Under the pieces are notes generated by a model. It was not told where the DNA came from. It did no database searches and saw only the letters and a program-made list of their open reading frames with translations. From assembly GCA_021292105.1 (NCBI GenBank), contig CM037866.1, positions 3,022,607 through 3,086,606 of the forward strand: a DNA stretch of 64,000 nt. Reading direction: 5' to 3'. Source of the stretch: Anadara kagoshimensis. Taxonomy: Eukaryota; Mollusca; Bivalvia; Arcoida; Arcidae. A program made the translations under genes and the position numbers. Numbering within the stretch: position 1 is the first letter of the stretch; the number at the start of each line of letters is the position of its first letter. This document shows positions 47,807-60,035 of this stretch, piece after piece.

Positions 47807-47814
<8 letters not shown>
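47635..47814 (+). CDS. Possible further exon of the split gene (uncertain)
   Basis: A good acceptor (TCCATATGTTTTTACAG) precedes 47,635, and in phase 0, matching the end of exon D, it reads HLYGLKVAVDEHSFTVMYL and on. There is no convincing donor; the frame then becomes Ile/Asn-rich and stops at 47,814. If real, it either ends near 47,700 at a weak donor or is a terminal exon. It lies inside the candidate inverted-end element, which counts against it. Confidence 0.22.

Positions 47815-47848
<34 letters not shown>
47813..47848. repeat. (GA)n microsatellite
   Basis: About 18 GA dinucleotides. Confidence 0.97.
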
Positions 47849-47852
<4 letters not shown>

Positions 47853-48111
47853 CCGGGAAGATTATGTGTGTATCACCCGGGGTTTACTTGAGTTATTGAA
47901 TAACATACATGTTTAATAATATGTGTCTTACGATTTTATATGTCTTTTCAATGGCGATATAACAACTACATTAAATATTAGCCTATCGGTAACAAGATCC
48001 AGAAACAGTACCGTGGGTACGTCTGTGAATGTAAACAAATCAAGAGTTACTGGCCTTAGCGGTGACATAACAAATTTTATACATTGTATAATTTTGCGCT
48101 AGATATGTGGT

Positions 48112-48190
48112 CGTCGTGGTGTAGTGGATAAGAATTTGGATTTACACTTTTTATCTAACACAGGCTCCGGGAGTTCGAATCCCACCGACG
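48112..48190 (+). pseudogene. tRNA-like sequence with good A and B boxes and a T-run
   Basis: A box TGGTGTAGTGG and B box GTTCGAATC match the consensus, and a run of 13 T follows at once, as in a pol III terminator. GTCG near the 5' end can pair with CGAC at the 3' end, but the anticodon arm (AATTTGGATTTACACTTTTTATC) does not fold as a normal tRNA. It is most likely a tRNA pseudogene or a bare SINE head. Confidence 0.5.
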
Positions 48191-48227
48191 TTTTTTTTTT
48201 TTTTTCATAATGACTATAATATTAATA

Positions 48228-48601
48228 GCTTGGTTGGTTGAATGTTGCTTAACGTCGTATCAGCAATTTTTCAGCTATTTGCGACGAGAGCTATTTTATT
48301 AATCTCTATGGGTTAATCTATGAACAATTTCATGTTTGCATGTGAGTTGCGAGTGTGCTGTATGGTCTGCCTTGTACTAGCACGCACTCAGGGCGGCTTT
48401 TAAGGTGCTAGCGCACCGAGTACGTCGCAGACAAGCGTAACATTCCCCCAGTCTATAAACTGATACCAGGTTAACCAGTAAAGGTCAACAGCAAAGAAAA
48501 CTTACTTTCCCACATGTGGTCTAAGTAGGACTCGAACTCAGAGCGGTCAGAGACCCTGGATTTGTAGACTGGCGTCTTATCCATTAGGCCACCGCGGCCT
48601 C
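48228..48601 (-). repeat. SINE family 1, complete copy, minus strand
   Basis: Reverse complement of the 15.77-kb element, ending (as its 5' head) GGCCGCGGTGGCCTAATGG. It is more diverged in the body (for example TCTATAAACTG). The A box here, TGGCCTAATGG, is closer to tRNA-Arg than in the other copies. Confidence 0.9.
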
Positions 48602-49202
48602 TTAATCAATATAAATGGCGTTGAAATAATTGTGACTTACATAATTAATTATGCAGATGAGAACGAGGTGCCATTTCCTTCCCCATTTAGAGGTCGAGAT
48701 GATATTCCACCCTAATGAAAGTAGAAGGTCAATTCATGAAATATATCAGAAAACGTGTTTTGCTAAAGGATAAAGCGCCATTTGCCTATGTTATTCATAT
48801 AGTTGTTGTTTAAACTTTATATATTTAATTTTAAACTATTTGTTTTAAATACCACATGTATGTACTTTGTATCGGCGAGGAAAAAAACTTGGTCACTTGC
48901 GCATGCTATGCTAAGAAATGCTTTAGGGCATTTTGAACATTCCTTGACCAAAAACCCAAAGCGCCCACATCTGTATGTTTTGTTTTTAATTTTGGATATG
49001 ACGGGAAAAACAGTAGGAGTACAGCTTTTCTAAAAAAAAGAATTTCCGTTTCTTTTTCCCTCATTCTTGTAAAAAAAGAAAATGTGTTCTTTAGACCTGT
49101 CTTACAAAGATACAAGAAGAACTATCCAAAATCTCAATACTAAGTGTACCAGTTGCGCCTTTGTACCAAAACAAAATGTTTCTTTTGACGTCGCACAGAA
49201 TG

Positions 49203-49620
49203 TATGTATACAACGGATGCTTAGTTGGTAGAGTGCGCGCTTCTTATGTGAGAGGTCATGGGTTCGATTTCAGACAGGGTTTGACAAAAACTTGAAAAAG
49301 TTCGCCAAGCATTCGGCATATAGAAATGAAAGTCACGGAGTCCTTCGGAAGAGACCTTAAATGCCCCATGTCATCGCAGGCATCGTTAAAAATCCTCCCT
49401 GTTCATTGCACTTGGCAATTGAATTCAAACTTTTTTCAATCTAAACCAATGGAGATGGTACAAGGGGTATATTCGTCATATAACATAACACACTACAAAG
49501 GTAAAATAATAGTGTACTACTTCACTTATAGCTGGAGACGTCCTCAATATAAGTGTAATATTCTTGACTAGGACGTAGATCGCCTTTCAATCAATCAATT
49601 AATTAATCAATCAATCAATA
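49203..49620 (+). repeat. SINE family 2 copy with extended body and (TCAA)n tail
   Basis: Head GGATGCTTAGTTGGTAGAGTG and B box GGTTCGATTTC. Body: GTTCGCCAAGCATTCGGC, GAAATGAAAGTCACGGAGTC, then ACTTCACTTATAGCTGGAGACG and CTTGACTAGGACGTAGATCG. It ends in a CAATCAATCAATT run. The middle is longer and more diverged than in the other copies. Confidence 0.8.
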
Positions 49621-49706
49621 AACCATATTTTTATAGACAGATGGGTGCACTTTATTTTCTGACACCCTGAAAAATCCAGGTTTTTTATGTACGATTATGT
49701 TTTCAA

Positions 49707-50156
49707 TTGCATCTGAATCACTTAATGAACGAGAACCAGGCACTGGGTAAAATGGCAAACAGTACCGAACTCGTCTGTATTTTTAATAAATGTCTTACAT
49801 TTTTAGGGGCGAATTCCAAATATACAGCAGTTTGTGTTTGCTATTACAGAAATTTAGAATATTTTACAAGACAGAACAAAAATATGTATACAATGACTTA
49901 TTTCGAATGGTGCATTTTGGCAGGACTCAACACTGCAGTCACTTTTTTAATAAATGCAGATTGCAGGACATGCACAATGCTTCATAGACAGGAGTTCCAT
50001 AGGATTTGCGCAATTAAAGCGTCAATGCTGTCGGATCAATGTTGGCACTTTTGGATACTAATACTGTTACAAAATCGGCATATAACAATAAAAAGCATTG
50101 CATACAATCTTTATGGGCCCAGAAACTGGGAATTGAAACATTGGAAAACATTTTAA
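49707..50156 (+). other. 149-codon open frame, not recognised
   Basis: This is the second-longest non-repetitive frame in the window. It is rich in Cys, Thr and aromatic residues (YFEWCILAGLNTAV, CRTCTMLHRQEFHRI). No transposase, reverse-transcriptase or other motif is evident. An overlapping 65-codon frame and a 60-codon minus-strand frame exist. It may be a chance frame or a fragment of the enclosing candidate element. Confidence 0.2.
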
Positions 50157-51066
50157 TCAGCTCATTTCTGATCAGTCCTGTATCATTTTGGATCATTTTA
50201 TCAGCACATTTATAAGATATAAAATTTAACTGAGATAAAATAGGTCAAAGTATCAAATCGATAGGATGTTTATTGGAATGCACAAGCACCAGAGCATTAA
50301 AGAAGTTTATTTATTTATTTATTGTTAAATCTAGAATTAAAATTCACTCGCTTCATTTAAATGACCGCTTAAGTCAAGAATTATAAAATACAATGGGTTT
50401 CAAAAATTGTAAACAAAATGTTTTAAACAATTGAAACTACTTTTCTTGTAAAATGACCAATCATAACTAAACTTAATGGTGGGTGTCGGCATGATATTGA
50501 GTTTGTATGGAGATTAAGAAATGTAATAACATTTATCAGTAATAAATATTTTGAATTTGTTTACACAAACATCCAATACATTTAAGATTTTCAAGTACAG
50601 AACCAGGTAAAATTTTTGTGAAGATTAGGGACCGTAATATTGATGATTCTGAGACTACCTTTACACTTGTAAAGAGGTCTGTTGGTCATGTACCTTTATG
50701 GACCGACCAGATCAAGTCGCATCAAGTCTATGCAGAGCAGAGACCGACAATTAAACTCAGTTACACCATATCAGGTTAATGTATCAAGATATCACATGTC
50801 CAGCACCGTCGGAAGAGTGACAATCATTTTGTTAAACGATGTTCGAGTATTGAAAATTGAATGCAAAACTGAAAGCACTCATGAACACTTGACCAATAAA
50901 TTGTGACGCCATCCAAGTTATTATGACGACAATTTTACAGTTTAGGATTTGTGTTTTACTTTAAAAATTTGTTTACACGTATAAAACATTATGGACTTTC
51001 ATAATATGTAAAAATCTCAATTTTGAAAATTTTGACCAAGTTGTAGGTTTTCGCATGCACCGGCTC

Positions 51067-51702
51067 ATATATATTTGACTGCCGTCATGAGAAAAGGGCC
51101 CTTATCTTTCGTACGTCAAAATTAGATAATCGACGTAAGAGTTTTGCCTATTTCGCGGCGAAAAAAACGGAAGACGGTCGTTTATTTATAAAGACGGTGA
51201 GGTCGACTATGAGGTGTTGAATAAATATAAAGGCACGCATTAAACACGCTAAAAATAATTTCAAGCATTTGATCTGATGTTATTTTAAAACAAAATGCTT
51301 CTAACGTTTTATATCCATAATTTATATGAAATGTATACCTGTCATATAATACCCAGCTTTAAGACGGTCAGTCTTATTTTTTAACTTTACAAATATATTT
51401 CACATCTTTATCAAAATGTAAAAAAGATGATCTCTGAATCTCCCATCTATATCATTTACCCAGATCTTTATCACACCTACACTACAATTACCGTAAATGC
51501 CGTCAATTTGTACATTCATACTTATTATGCAGAAAAAAGCGATGGAAAAATTGAGAAATGTAAGTGCTTAAAGCGTGTTTTGCAAACACAGACAAGATTC
51601 TTTCACTCAAATTAGGCGGTTAGTTCTAGAATGAAGGATCGGTTAAATAAGTACCCAGAGAAAATCCCTGACATTCACAAAGCGATCGCTTTGGTTTAAT
51701 TA
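51067..51702. other. No gene seen
   Basis: AT-rich. The 62-codon frame at 51,427 has no support. Confidence 0.5.
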
Positions 51703-52509
51703 TGATTCCCCACCACCGAAGGTGGGGAATCATATTGTTTTCGTTCTGTTTCTTCTTATTATTATCATTCTTATTATTTTTATTATTCTTATTATTCTTC
51801 TTCTCACAAGACCATATGCTGATGCATATCTCGGGAACGGCTTGATGGATTTAGATGAAATTTGGTACCAATAATCTGTTGTCTGTGTAGATAATCAAGA
51901 CGTGTTCATTTTCGTTATCTTGAAGGTGGGTGGTTATAAAGTGCTTGATTAAAGATGTAGTTTAAAACCCGGGGAAACCATTTCTGAATGGACACAAGCT
52001 GGTTACGACACTTTAATTATACCAAGCAATTGCTTTCACCAATGAGGTAATCCGATTAGTGACCGCCAAAAACTTGGCGATTTTTAAAACCACAGCTTGT
52101 CACGTCACTTGCCCGTAATTAAAACCTTACACAATGAGCTGAATGGTGTATACAATTGCCTTGATAGATCGCAGAAGGTTAAGCGTGTCGAAATGGCTTG
52201 GGGTATTCTGTTAATCACAGACTGTGGAAGTAGAAGACTGCCCACTTTTTAAGTTTACGCCAATGAAATTTCTCCTTTTACTGACTGACACTTTCCTAAT
52301 GACCGGTATGTCGTTTTTTCCTTAACCGGACTTTATATAGTGTGTTGAAATATATTGGAAAATTGACACTATAAATTTAATTTAGACAATATTTTATTCA
52401 GAGAAAAAAATGCTGAAAAGGATTGGACAGCAGGCATTGCCTATATAAGTCCTCTCCTTAGTCGGAATACATAATATATATAATAATAAGTATAACAAAA
52501 ATAACATTC

Positions 52510-52546
<37 letters not shown>

Positions 52547-52550
52547 ACAA

Positions 52551-52593
<43 letters not shown>

Positions 52594-52664
52594 TAATAAT
52601 ACACATATAATAATAATAATATTAATAAAAATAATAAACAAAATATAATAATAACAATACACAA

Positions 52665-52708
<44 letters not shown>

Positions 52709-54245
52709 TGACGCTATGGTGATGCATAAGATGAGAATTATGTTAAAATTTGAAGTGAAAGTTAGAACATTTTTTAAAAACTATTTTTTTCCCTTAGTCG
52801 TGATCACGATCTTTGAGGCACCACTATTTATTTTTCCCGAAATCATACTCGTAAAAGTTTAAGCAAAAATTGTAAATAAAATTAAGTTATTATAATTACC
52901 ATTTTGTATATTATAGAATTATTATTTTGTTGTAAACATTTCAATTTAATGTACTATTTCCATGAACATTGCCAAAATAATATATATATATATACGAAAA
53001 AATGAGAAATATTTTTGACCGAGTAGAAATATTCTTAACTAGGGTTACAAAAATTCATATGTTTTAACTGAGTAGATATATCGTTATGATCATGAACCTC
53101 AAACATATAGGAATAACCGATATAAGTCGCGTAATGAAAATACAAATAGATGGCCTCCTACGATGTGTATTACGCGTTGAATCACGATTATCAATCAATA
53201 AACTTTTTTTTAAAAAAATATTAAACATCACAAAGGGTAATTTTTATTATATTTTATTTTGGATTCTACAATAATTCCGACTCCATCGGTGTTTATACTG
53301 TCTGACGACATCGGGATGGCACCTGGGTATATCCTCGGTTAATGTCGACACGCTCCACTATTACCTGAATCTACCTGCCCATAATTAGAAGGTCTTACAT
53401 TCACACCTTAGACAACGATCTTAATCAACTCATTCTTTAAGACCAGTCGTTAATTACTGTGTGATACTCGCCGATTCGTCACTGGCTCCTGTTAATTACA
53501 GGTGACCAAGATACCGGTGAACTTTGAAAACTTGTGGCCAGAAAAATCGCAAAGTGCCGTTTTTTCTCGCCAGTTAAAGAAAAAAACAATTGGCCGAATC
53601 AGAGGCCTGAGAGGGGTTCTACCAGTTTTCTTATTCAATGAAATTCATTGAAAACGTCACTTCCTGTGCAGAGAAGGCCTTCCAATGTACGATTTTTCTC
53701 AACCGAAAACTTTAATTCAAATCTACTTTAACTTTCAAAGAAATTTAAAAAAAGTAATCAAGTATATATTTTTTTAGTTTACCAGGTCGGCGCGGTACAA
53801 ATGTACTTCATACACAACTGCCTTTAGAATGTAACCGTTCATCAAGGCAATATATACACAACATTAAAAACGCATGTGACGTGAAAATAACAAAATTTAC
53901 CTGTTGATTAATAACTAAACAACAACATCTCATTGTTCATTTATTGTTTTATTCAATCTTGTAATTCATATATGGAGGACCGTAACTTTGATGTAAGACT
54001 ACCTGCACATGCAGGTACCCGACTCAACTAGTGTATTACGTCAAATATTGTATGTGTCAAAAAGTACCCTTTTTGGCGGCACAGTAATGAAATTGGTAAC
54101 AAAATTTTACAACTGGCGATTTCCTTGGCGACGGACTTTTACAACCCAGCGCTAACCCTGCTAGGGCCTTTTCACCAGATATATGCCATAAATTATTTAT
54201 GGATGGTGGGGAATCATACGTAACTGGTATCCCAGTTACAATCTC
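51703..54245. repeat. Repeat bounded by GATTCCCCACC / GGTGGGGAATC
   Basis: The left border ATTATGATTCCCCACCACC is immediately followed by its inverse GGTGGGGAATCATATTG. At the right, GGATGGTGGGGAATCATACG closes at about 54,220. Near the left end is CATATCTCGGGAACGGCTTG. ACTTGCCCGTAATTAAAACC (about 52.1 kb) has a relative CCTGCCCATAATTAGAAGG at 53.37 kb, so it contains internal repeats. No reverse transcriptase or transposase was recognised. Confidence 0.5.
52510..52708. repeat. Compound (TAA)n microsatellite
   Basis: Four (TAA)n runs separated by TACACAATGAA and ACACATA-type interruptions. The interruption CACAATGAA recurs, so the array has a higher-order unit. The Tyr- and Leu-rich frames here are artefacts of the repeat. 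Confidence 0.97.
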
Positions 54246-54912
54246 TAGTTATTATTATTATTATTATTTACAGTGGGGTATTCCCTAAGTGATGAGAGGC
54301 ACTGTGATATGTGAGCTATGTTTACACCCCTTAATGGTAGCGTTGACCTAAACAGTTTATTTTTGATGATCAAATACATGTAGATTAATGTGTAATTGAA
54401 AACATACTTTGTGGTATGTAAAATAAAACAAATGATAAGGTATCCAAAGCAAAGAAAAACGAAAGAACATGGAAATGAAATAATATTTTAGCCGGGATAT
54501 CTATACCATGGATACGCAGATGCAGGTGTTTTATTTCGTAAAATTGCAATAGAAATTTCGCATTTTCTAAAGTTTCCGCTTATTTATATTTCGTAACAAT
54601 TTACCGTATACTATTAGACATTTCCCACTTTGATAAACTGCTAACTCTGACTGTATACGATATACGATTAAATGGGGTTCATTTCAAAAGAAGTTATTGA
54701 ACGTATATATTGTTGATACAGAAAAGTCTAATACAAAGATGATTTACTAGTAAAACATTCATAATTTTTCTCCTACAAATTAAACTAAAGGTTATTCACA
54801 ATACGGTTTTATATTTGCAAGGTAGATGACATCAGATGTCATGGAGTTTTTTGTACACTTTTATATCACTGCTAAACATACTATGGGAATGAACTTTATG
54901 AAATATTCTTTA

Positions 54913-54943
<31 letters not shown>

Positions 54944-55454
54944 ATTTTATTTTATTTTTTTATTTTTTTTTTGAAAATCGGGTGATTTTATTTGAATTTT
55001 TATGTGATACGTTTTGTCACCCAGAATACTTTAGTGGCAAGGAAATTGTAAAGTTATTCCTCCTAGTTGATATTGCTGTGTGTGATTTTGATGTCGCAAA
55101 AACCCGCAGTATAACGAAATGACCTAGCGATGCCAATTTTACAATTGTATAATGATCAACAAAGAAACTATATACATTGAAATAATATGTTTTAAAAAAA
55201 TGTCATTTTTGATTTTGACGAAATTTACCACCCGTGATTCTGACCTAACTATCACTTTAATCCAATGTTCGATATTCGTGCATAGTGGCGTGTGTCTTAA
55301 TTGACGCTATTTTGTAAAAATCGCGTGTGCTACACGTGCAAGTCATATGGCTTGTCCAATTCAATTTAAAACTGACAAATTTGATCTCCCGACATCTGGT
55401 AACAAGACAACATAAACAATTATTGTCAGATATCTAAAGAATAAATGGCTAGAT
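54246..55454. other. No gene seen; (TTTTA)-rich tract at about 54,909-54,970
   Basis: AT-rich. The 98-codon frame at 54,826-55,122 crosses the T-rich tract and is not supported. Confidence 0.5.
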
Positions 55455-56048
55455 TGACTCAAATACAGCATGATCAGGCAACGGGAATGTTTCATGGCGA
55501 AAGCAATTTCTCACATATTGAGAGACACGAACACTTGCTTGCATGCGTGTTAAGATTCAGTCGCTAGTACATCGGTTCAAACAAACTGGAACGACATCAG
55601 ATGTCAATTTGAGTGGTCGACCACAAGTGACAACAAACAAAAAACAGTTTGATTAGTGTTCACATGCGCAGAAATATCGAGATGACATTTTTTCTGTAAA
55701 AGTTATACCATTTTTAACCGTTTTGGACCAGGCCCCACCACATTTCAACAAGAAAATGCTCGTCCACATACGGCTATACTCACTTCGGCTTTTTTTACAA
55801 CAGAACAACGTCAACGTTGTACCGTTGCCCTCACAATAACTGGACATGTCGCCGATTTAGCATCTTTGGCATTGATTGGACGAAGAGGAAGAGCAAACAA
55901 TCAAATTACAACGCTGGTAGATTTAGGTCGTGCCTTACAACATGAATGGACGAAAACTCCAGGCCATGTGATTTACCCTTACGTCAATTCCATGCGTCGT
56001 TGCCTCATTGCTCGCATCAACGGAAATGGAGGTCATGCACGCTATTGA
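55455..56048 (+). pseudogene. Tc1-like transposase relic
   Basis: About 55,585-55,640 reads GTTSDVNLSGRPQVTT, the G-R-P-R hinge after the helix-turn-helix domain. About 55,745-55,800 reads PTTFQQENARPHTA, the second catalytic block (Q-Q-D-N-A-R-P-H-T-A, with Glu in place of the catalytic Asp). The reading to the end is TTLVDLGRALQHEWTKTPG, then SMRRCLIARINGNGGHARY and a stop, the usual C-terminus. Stops and frame changes separate the blocks. The first catalytic Asp region is deleted, and the block normally reading S-P-D-L-x-P-I-E is distorted (GHVADLASL). Its family members differ from the E-unit remnants. It is inactive. Confidence 0.88.
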
Positions 56049-57190
56049 ACTTTCGACTGTAAATTACATAACCAATTTGAACATTATTTACAACTTTACA
56101 ACGAAGATATGAATTGATCCCTTCATTTAGACCCCTTGCCCTTTTACGCCTTAATAGAGTATTTATCTCCTGATTGTTTTGAATGGTATTGTTTCATAAT
56201 TTTTCAAAAATAAACCATGTAATCCGATTATTTAAAATGTTTGAGAATAATCAACATTTTATAATTAATGTTTGATATAACATGGGGTGTATAGTTTCTT
56301 TTGTTGTTCAGTATATTTATAAGAAAATAGAAAAGTAAATAAAAGATTTAGAAGAAACGTACATCCAGATTCAGCTTTGCTCATGTAATCTCGTATAAAT
56401 ACCCAAGTCCAATTACCAGCAGTGCATGGTGAACGCTGCGTGTTTGAGCTCCGGTTTGTCAAGACCAACCATACCAAATAGAAAATTGTTTTGCCAAGTA
56501 ATTTTTGAAAATTAAATGAATAGGGTCCTCCAGATACTATATACGTACACCATGACATTAAAATTAAAATGTCCAGTTGTACGTTGTCAAAACGTTTGTT
56601 TTACAATGAACTAAAAACGCTACAAAAAATTAATCTGCCTTTTTATTTATGGTTGGTAATGTCTCGATACAAGTGAAAGCAATTCACGTCAAGAAGATAA
56701 AACAATTTATCGTACCATAAAACAAACGAATATATAATCCATGTTCCAATGTTTAGCTTGTGCACGCAATAGTTTACACTGATTAAAAATACATTCATAT
56801 GAAGCAGTCAGTTTGTGGGTTTCGATGGAAAATACATATCATACTACTGCAAAACTGATGAATTGTTTTACTGATAAAAATGTTTTGATAAAAGATTCCA
56901 ATAAGTTTCTAGTCGGCTTTATATAGGAATGGATGAAAAAGAGGTGAGAAGTCGTGAATGTATACATCTGATGACATTGAAAATTTTAAAACGACCCCTC
57001 AACAGTATATCGTATACAGTCAGAGTTAGCAGTATATCGAAGTGGGAAATGTCTATTAATAAATATATATATTTTTAAACACAATCAATACAGGGAAAAC
57101 GCCGAGAGCAAATTGTGTTTCGGTTTTGTGTTTTTAACCTTTCCTGGTCGAAAAAACGGGATAACTTTTTGTCAAGTGTCTGAACCCGGA
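56049..57190. other. No gene seen
   Basis: Unassigned AT-rich DNA. The 97-codon minus-strand frame at 56,265 has no support. Confidence 0.5.
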
Positions 57191-57199
57191 AAAAATCAT

Positions 57200-58345
57200 C
57201 CACATTTAGTGTCGTATTTTAACAATAGAATTTCAATAATGGATGGAATCATTCTATAAGCTCATATGTCATGGACTTAAAATTCGTATGAAAGATACTT
57301 GATAGATGATTTTATACTTCTCTATTTTTGAAGGCACCCGATTTCTCTTGAAAATCAGCTTGAAATTCAACTTGATTTTCAAAACTTATACTTTTTTACC
57401 ATGACTATTTCTCTTTGGAATATCGACATTATAAGTTATACAGGGCTTTGGCAGGTTACACGGTCCCATGTACCCTGTCAAAGATGTATGTATCCTGAGC
57501 CGCAGGCGAAGGGTACATTCATCTTTGACGGGGTACATGGGACCGTGTAACCTGCCAATGCCCTGTACATTGTATAACGTTTTTGTCACCCTTCAAAGCG
57601 TTACCATTTGGATTTTTTTTAACTTTCATTTCGTATTTTCTGTGACTTGCGTGCGTTGTCGCCATCTTTGTTTTCTGTAACTAGACGCCAAAGATGTATG
57701 AGTTACTTCCCTTTTACCGCTAAAGGTAGCGTGCTCTCATATACCCCGGCAGATTTCCGAACATCATTCCATGTACCCCGGCAAATTAACAAATCGCTAT
57801 GCGAGAAATTTCTTTGAAGGGTGACAAAATATAACAATACTGTTGTAATTTATTTTCGCAAAATATTATACCTGGTGCATGCGGTGTGGATATCATGAAA
57901 AAGGCAACAAAACCAAGATCCTTCATTCGTCGTCAATGAAAAAAATATGGCCGCGAGCTTCAATGTACACTAAATTCAGTGTCATATTTTAACGGCCAAA
58001 TTCGCATTTATGGAATTAACTTAAAATTTCGCATGTATGACAAAATCCTGGATGACATGCATAGTTACAAAAAAACTCGATTTTCTGATGGCACCTGATT
58101 GCTCTTAAATAACACTGTTAGACTAATCAGCATGAAATTCTACTCGATTTTAAAAAGTTGTACTTCTTATGTACCATGGTCTTTTCTCTTTGAAATTTTT
58201 GACATAATATTACAAATTTATTGTAATTTATTTTAACAAAGTATTATACCTGGTGCATGCGATGTCAATGTCTAAAAAAAGCAGAAAACCAAGAGCCTTC
58301 ATTTGTCATCAATGAAAACAAATATGGCCGTTGCCTTCAATGTAC
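57200..58345 (+). repeat. ~375-bp tandem repeat, about 2.3 copies, interrupted by a MITE
   Basis: Units share GTGTC(G/A)TATTTTAAC, ATTCGCAT-ATGG, AAAATTTCG(T/C)ATG, GGCACC(C/T)GATT-CTCTT, GACTATTTCTCTTTG, ATTATACCTGGTGCATGC and CCAAGATCCTTCATTCGTCG. The same unit recurs at 61,665-62,240. The hairpin MITE at 57,428-57,829 is inserted at the GACATAATA step of the first unit. Confidence 0.85.
57428..57829. mobile_element. Hairpin MITE, copy 2
   Basis: Same structure as 44,765-45,153. The uninterrupted repeat at about 61,911 reads GACATAATAAAACAATACTG, which serves as an empty site. A TATAA-like duplication is possible at the borders, but the AT-rich context makes its length uncertain. Short frames in the hairpin arms (67 and 70 codons) mirror each other and are artefacts. 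Confidence 0.85.
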
Positions 58346-59100
58346 TGGCTACTGGTACACATATATTGTACATGTACATCTGACGTAGTGACGTCAATAT
58401 CGTGTTTCGCTTCATCACACAGTCATGACTGTTGCATGATTATCGATTTTTCTACCTACATGAACTGTAAACTGCCCAGTATGTTTACATTGCACTGACT
58501 TCTACATTACATGTTCTACCATTTTTTGAGGTCCAAAAATATAGGAAAAATATGAATGTGGCATCAAAATCATCGGAAATTTATAGAAAATTATAGGAGT
58601 TTCCACTGAAATTATAGGAATATTTTTAGATAATTTACACAAATACATCCATGGCCTTTCCTAAAGCCATTTCTATTTCCCCTTTTATTAACTAACATAA
58701 AATATTGGCAAAACACTTACTAGTTTAAAAATGTTGTTTTATATATGTTCTAAATGCAAGTACGTGTTCCATTCTGAATTTCTGTAGCTATCAGTAACAA
58801 AAAAGGGTAAAAAATATAGGAAGTAATGTCCAATCTACCTTGAAGGCCACATCACATCTATATAATAGCCACGTGCCTATAAACCCCAGTATAATTATAT
58901 CCTAATTGTTTTTTTTTCACATTATTCGAACCTGTATATACAGGTCACTTGTCCATTAAGGTAACTTGTACTAGTTCCTTTGGGTGGCGTTTATAGTCAG
59001 GTTTAACTGTGTAGGAAAATATAGCAATGATAGGACTTCTTATGTTGATCTCCACTCCAAACAATATGCCTTACTGATCCAAATACTCAGCATCAATGTG

Positions 59101-59106
<6 letters not shown>

Positions 59107-59169
<63 letters not shown>
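59107..59169. repeat. (GA)n microsatellite
   Basis: Pure run of about 31 GA dinucleotides. Confidence 0.98.
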
Positions 59170-59170
<1 letters not shown>

Positions 59171-59980
59171 ATGTGGGTGATAGGAATGTAGATTTTTAGG
59201 AATTTTGAAACTGCATGATTATACAACAGATTTACCCATTACAATCCATATACATGTACATGAGTAGGCTACCACAATATTTTACTTATATCAAACCAAC
59301 ACCAGAATATGCCGGTGTAATAAAGTATTTATCAAGTGAAAATGAAATGCATACATTAAAAAATTAGAATGCTGCATAAAAAATAACCAAAGATAAATCT
59401 CTTTTTTCATACATTTTAAAAATAATTGTACATGTGAAGTAGTCAAGGTCTTGACATTTTAATGAGGGAAAAAGCATAAACTAGATTATGTTAAGGCAGT
59501 GCTTGTGAAAACAATATTTATCATTAACATGGGTTTGTTTAATTTTATTTTAGTTCAGCTGTTTAAAACGTGTTTTGTATCAGAAAATTTAACAGTCGAA
59601 TTATATATCAAAATAAACACGGGAAAAAGTTCTTTCCATTTAAATTAAAACATCTTTGGTGCATGAGCAAATGATTGAAAGAGATTTTCGATTTTAGGCA
59701 AGTGTCCCACATTCAATCGGTATTAAAATGGTAAAATTGCCACCAAATTTGAGCTTATCTCCCTTTAATCAATTACAATTATCCAGAAATTTTATTAAAA
59801 TACAACGTGTTTCAGTAAAAACAGTCGGCAAGACAAATATTTTATTATTTCCACGCCTTGAATGTATGCCGATTTTTGGTCATTTTTCTGCGCGTGTAAA
59901 CATGTTTAATGAATTAATGCTTAGGCCGGGTTGGCGTTTTCCCTGATATTCTATTAAATGTTTAAATCGAATTATTATTT

Positions 59981-59990
59981 CACACACACA

Positions 59991-60033
<43 letters not shown>
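59981..60033. repeat. (CA)n microsatellite
   Basis: CA run with one GA interruption near 59,991. Confidence 0.98.

Positions 60034-60035
<2 letters not shown>

Larger units (their letters stand above)
47376..51066. mobile_element. Candidate 3.7-kb element with 31-bp inverted ends
   Basis: The left end GAGCCAGTGCATGCGAAAACC then TACAACTTGG is matched in reverse at 51,036-51,066 with one mismatch (CCAAGTTGTAGGTTTTCGC then ATGCACCGGCTC). Both ends border AT-repeat DNA (a possible target). Inside are a tRNA-like sequence, SINE 1 (minus), SINE 2 (plus), a (GA)n run and frames of 63-149 codons, none recognised as transposase. It may be a decayed transposon, or two separate copies of a short repeat in opposite orientation. 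Confidence 0.5.

Noticed and set aside
49707..50156. 149-codon frame as a transposase gene
   Set aside because: No catalytic triad or DNA-binding motif could be found. Kept only as an unrecognised open frame.
52441..52727. Tyr-rich and Leu-rich frames on the minus strand
   Set aside because: Products of the (TAA)n array.
57386..57680. Two similar 67- and 70-codon frames on opposite strands
   Set aside because: Mirror translations of the two arms of the hairpin MITE.
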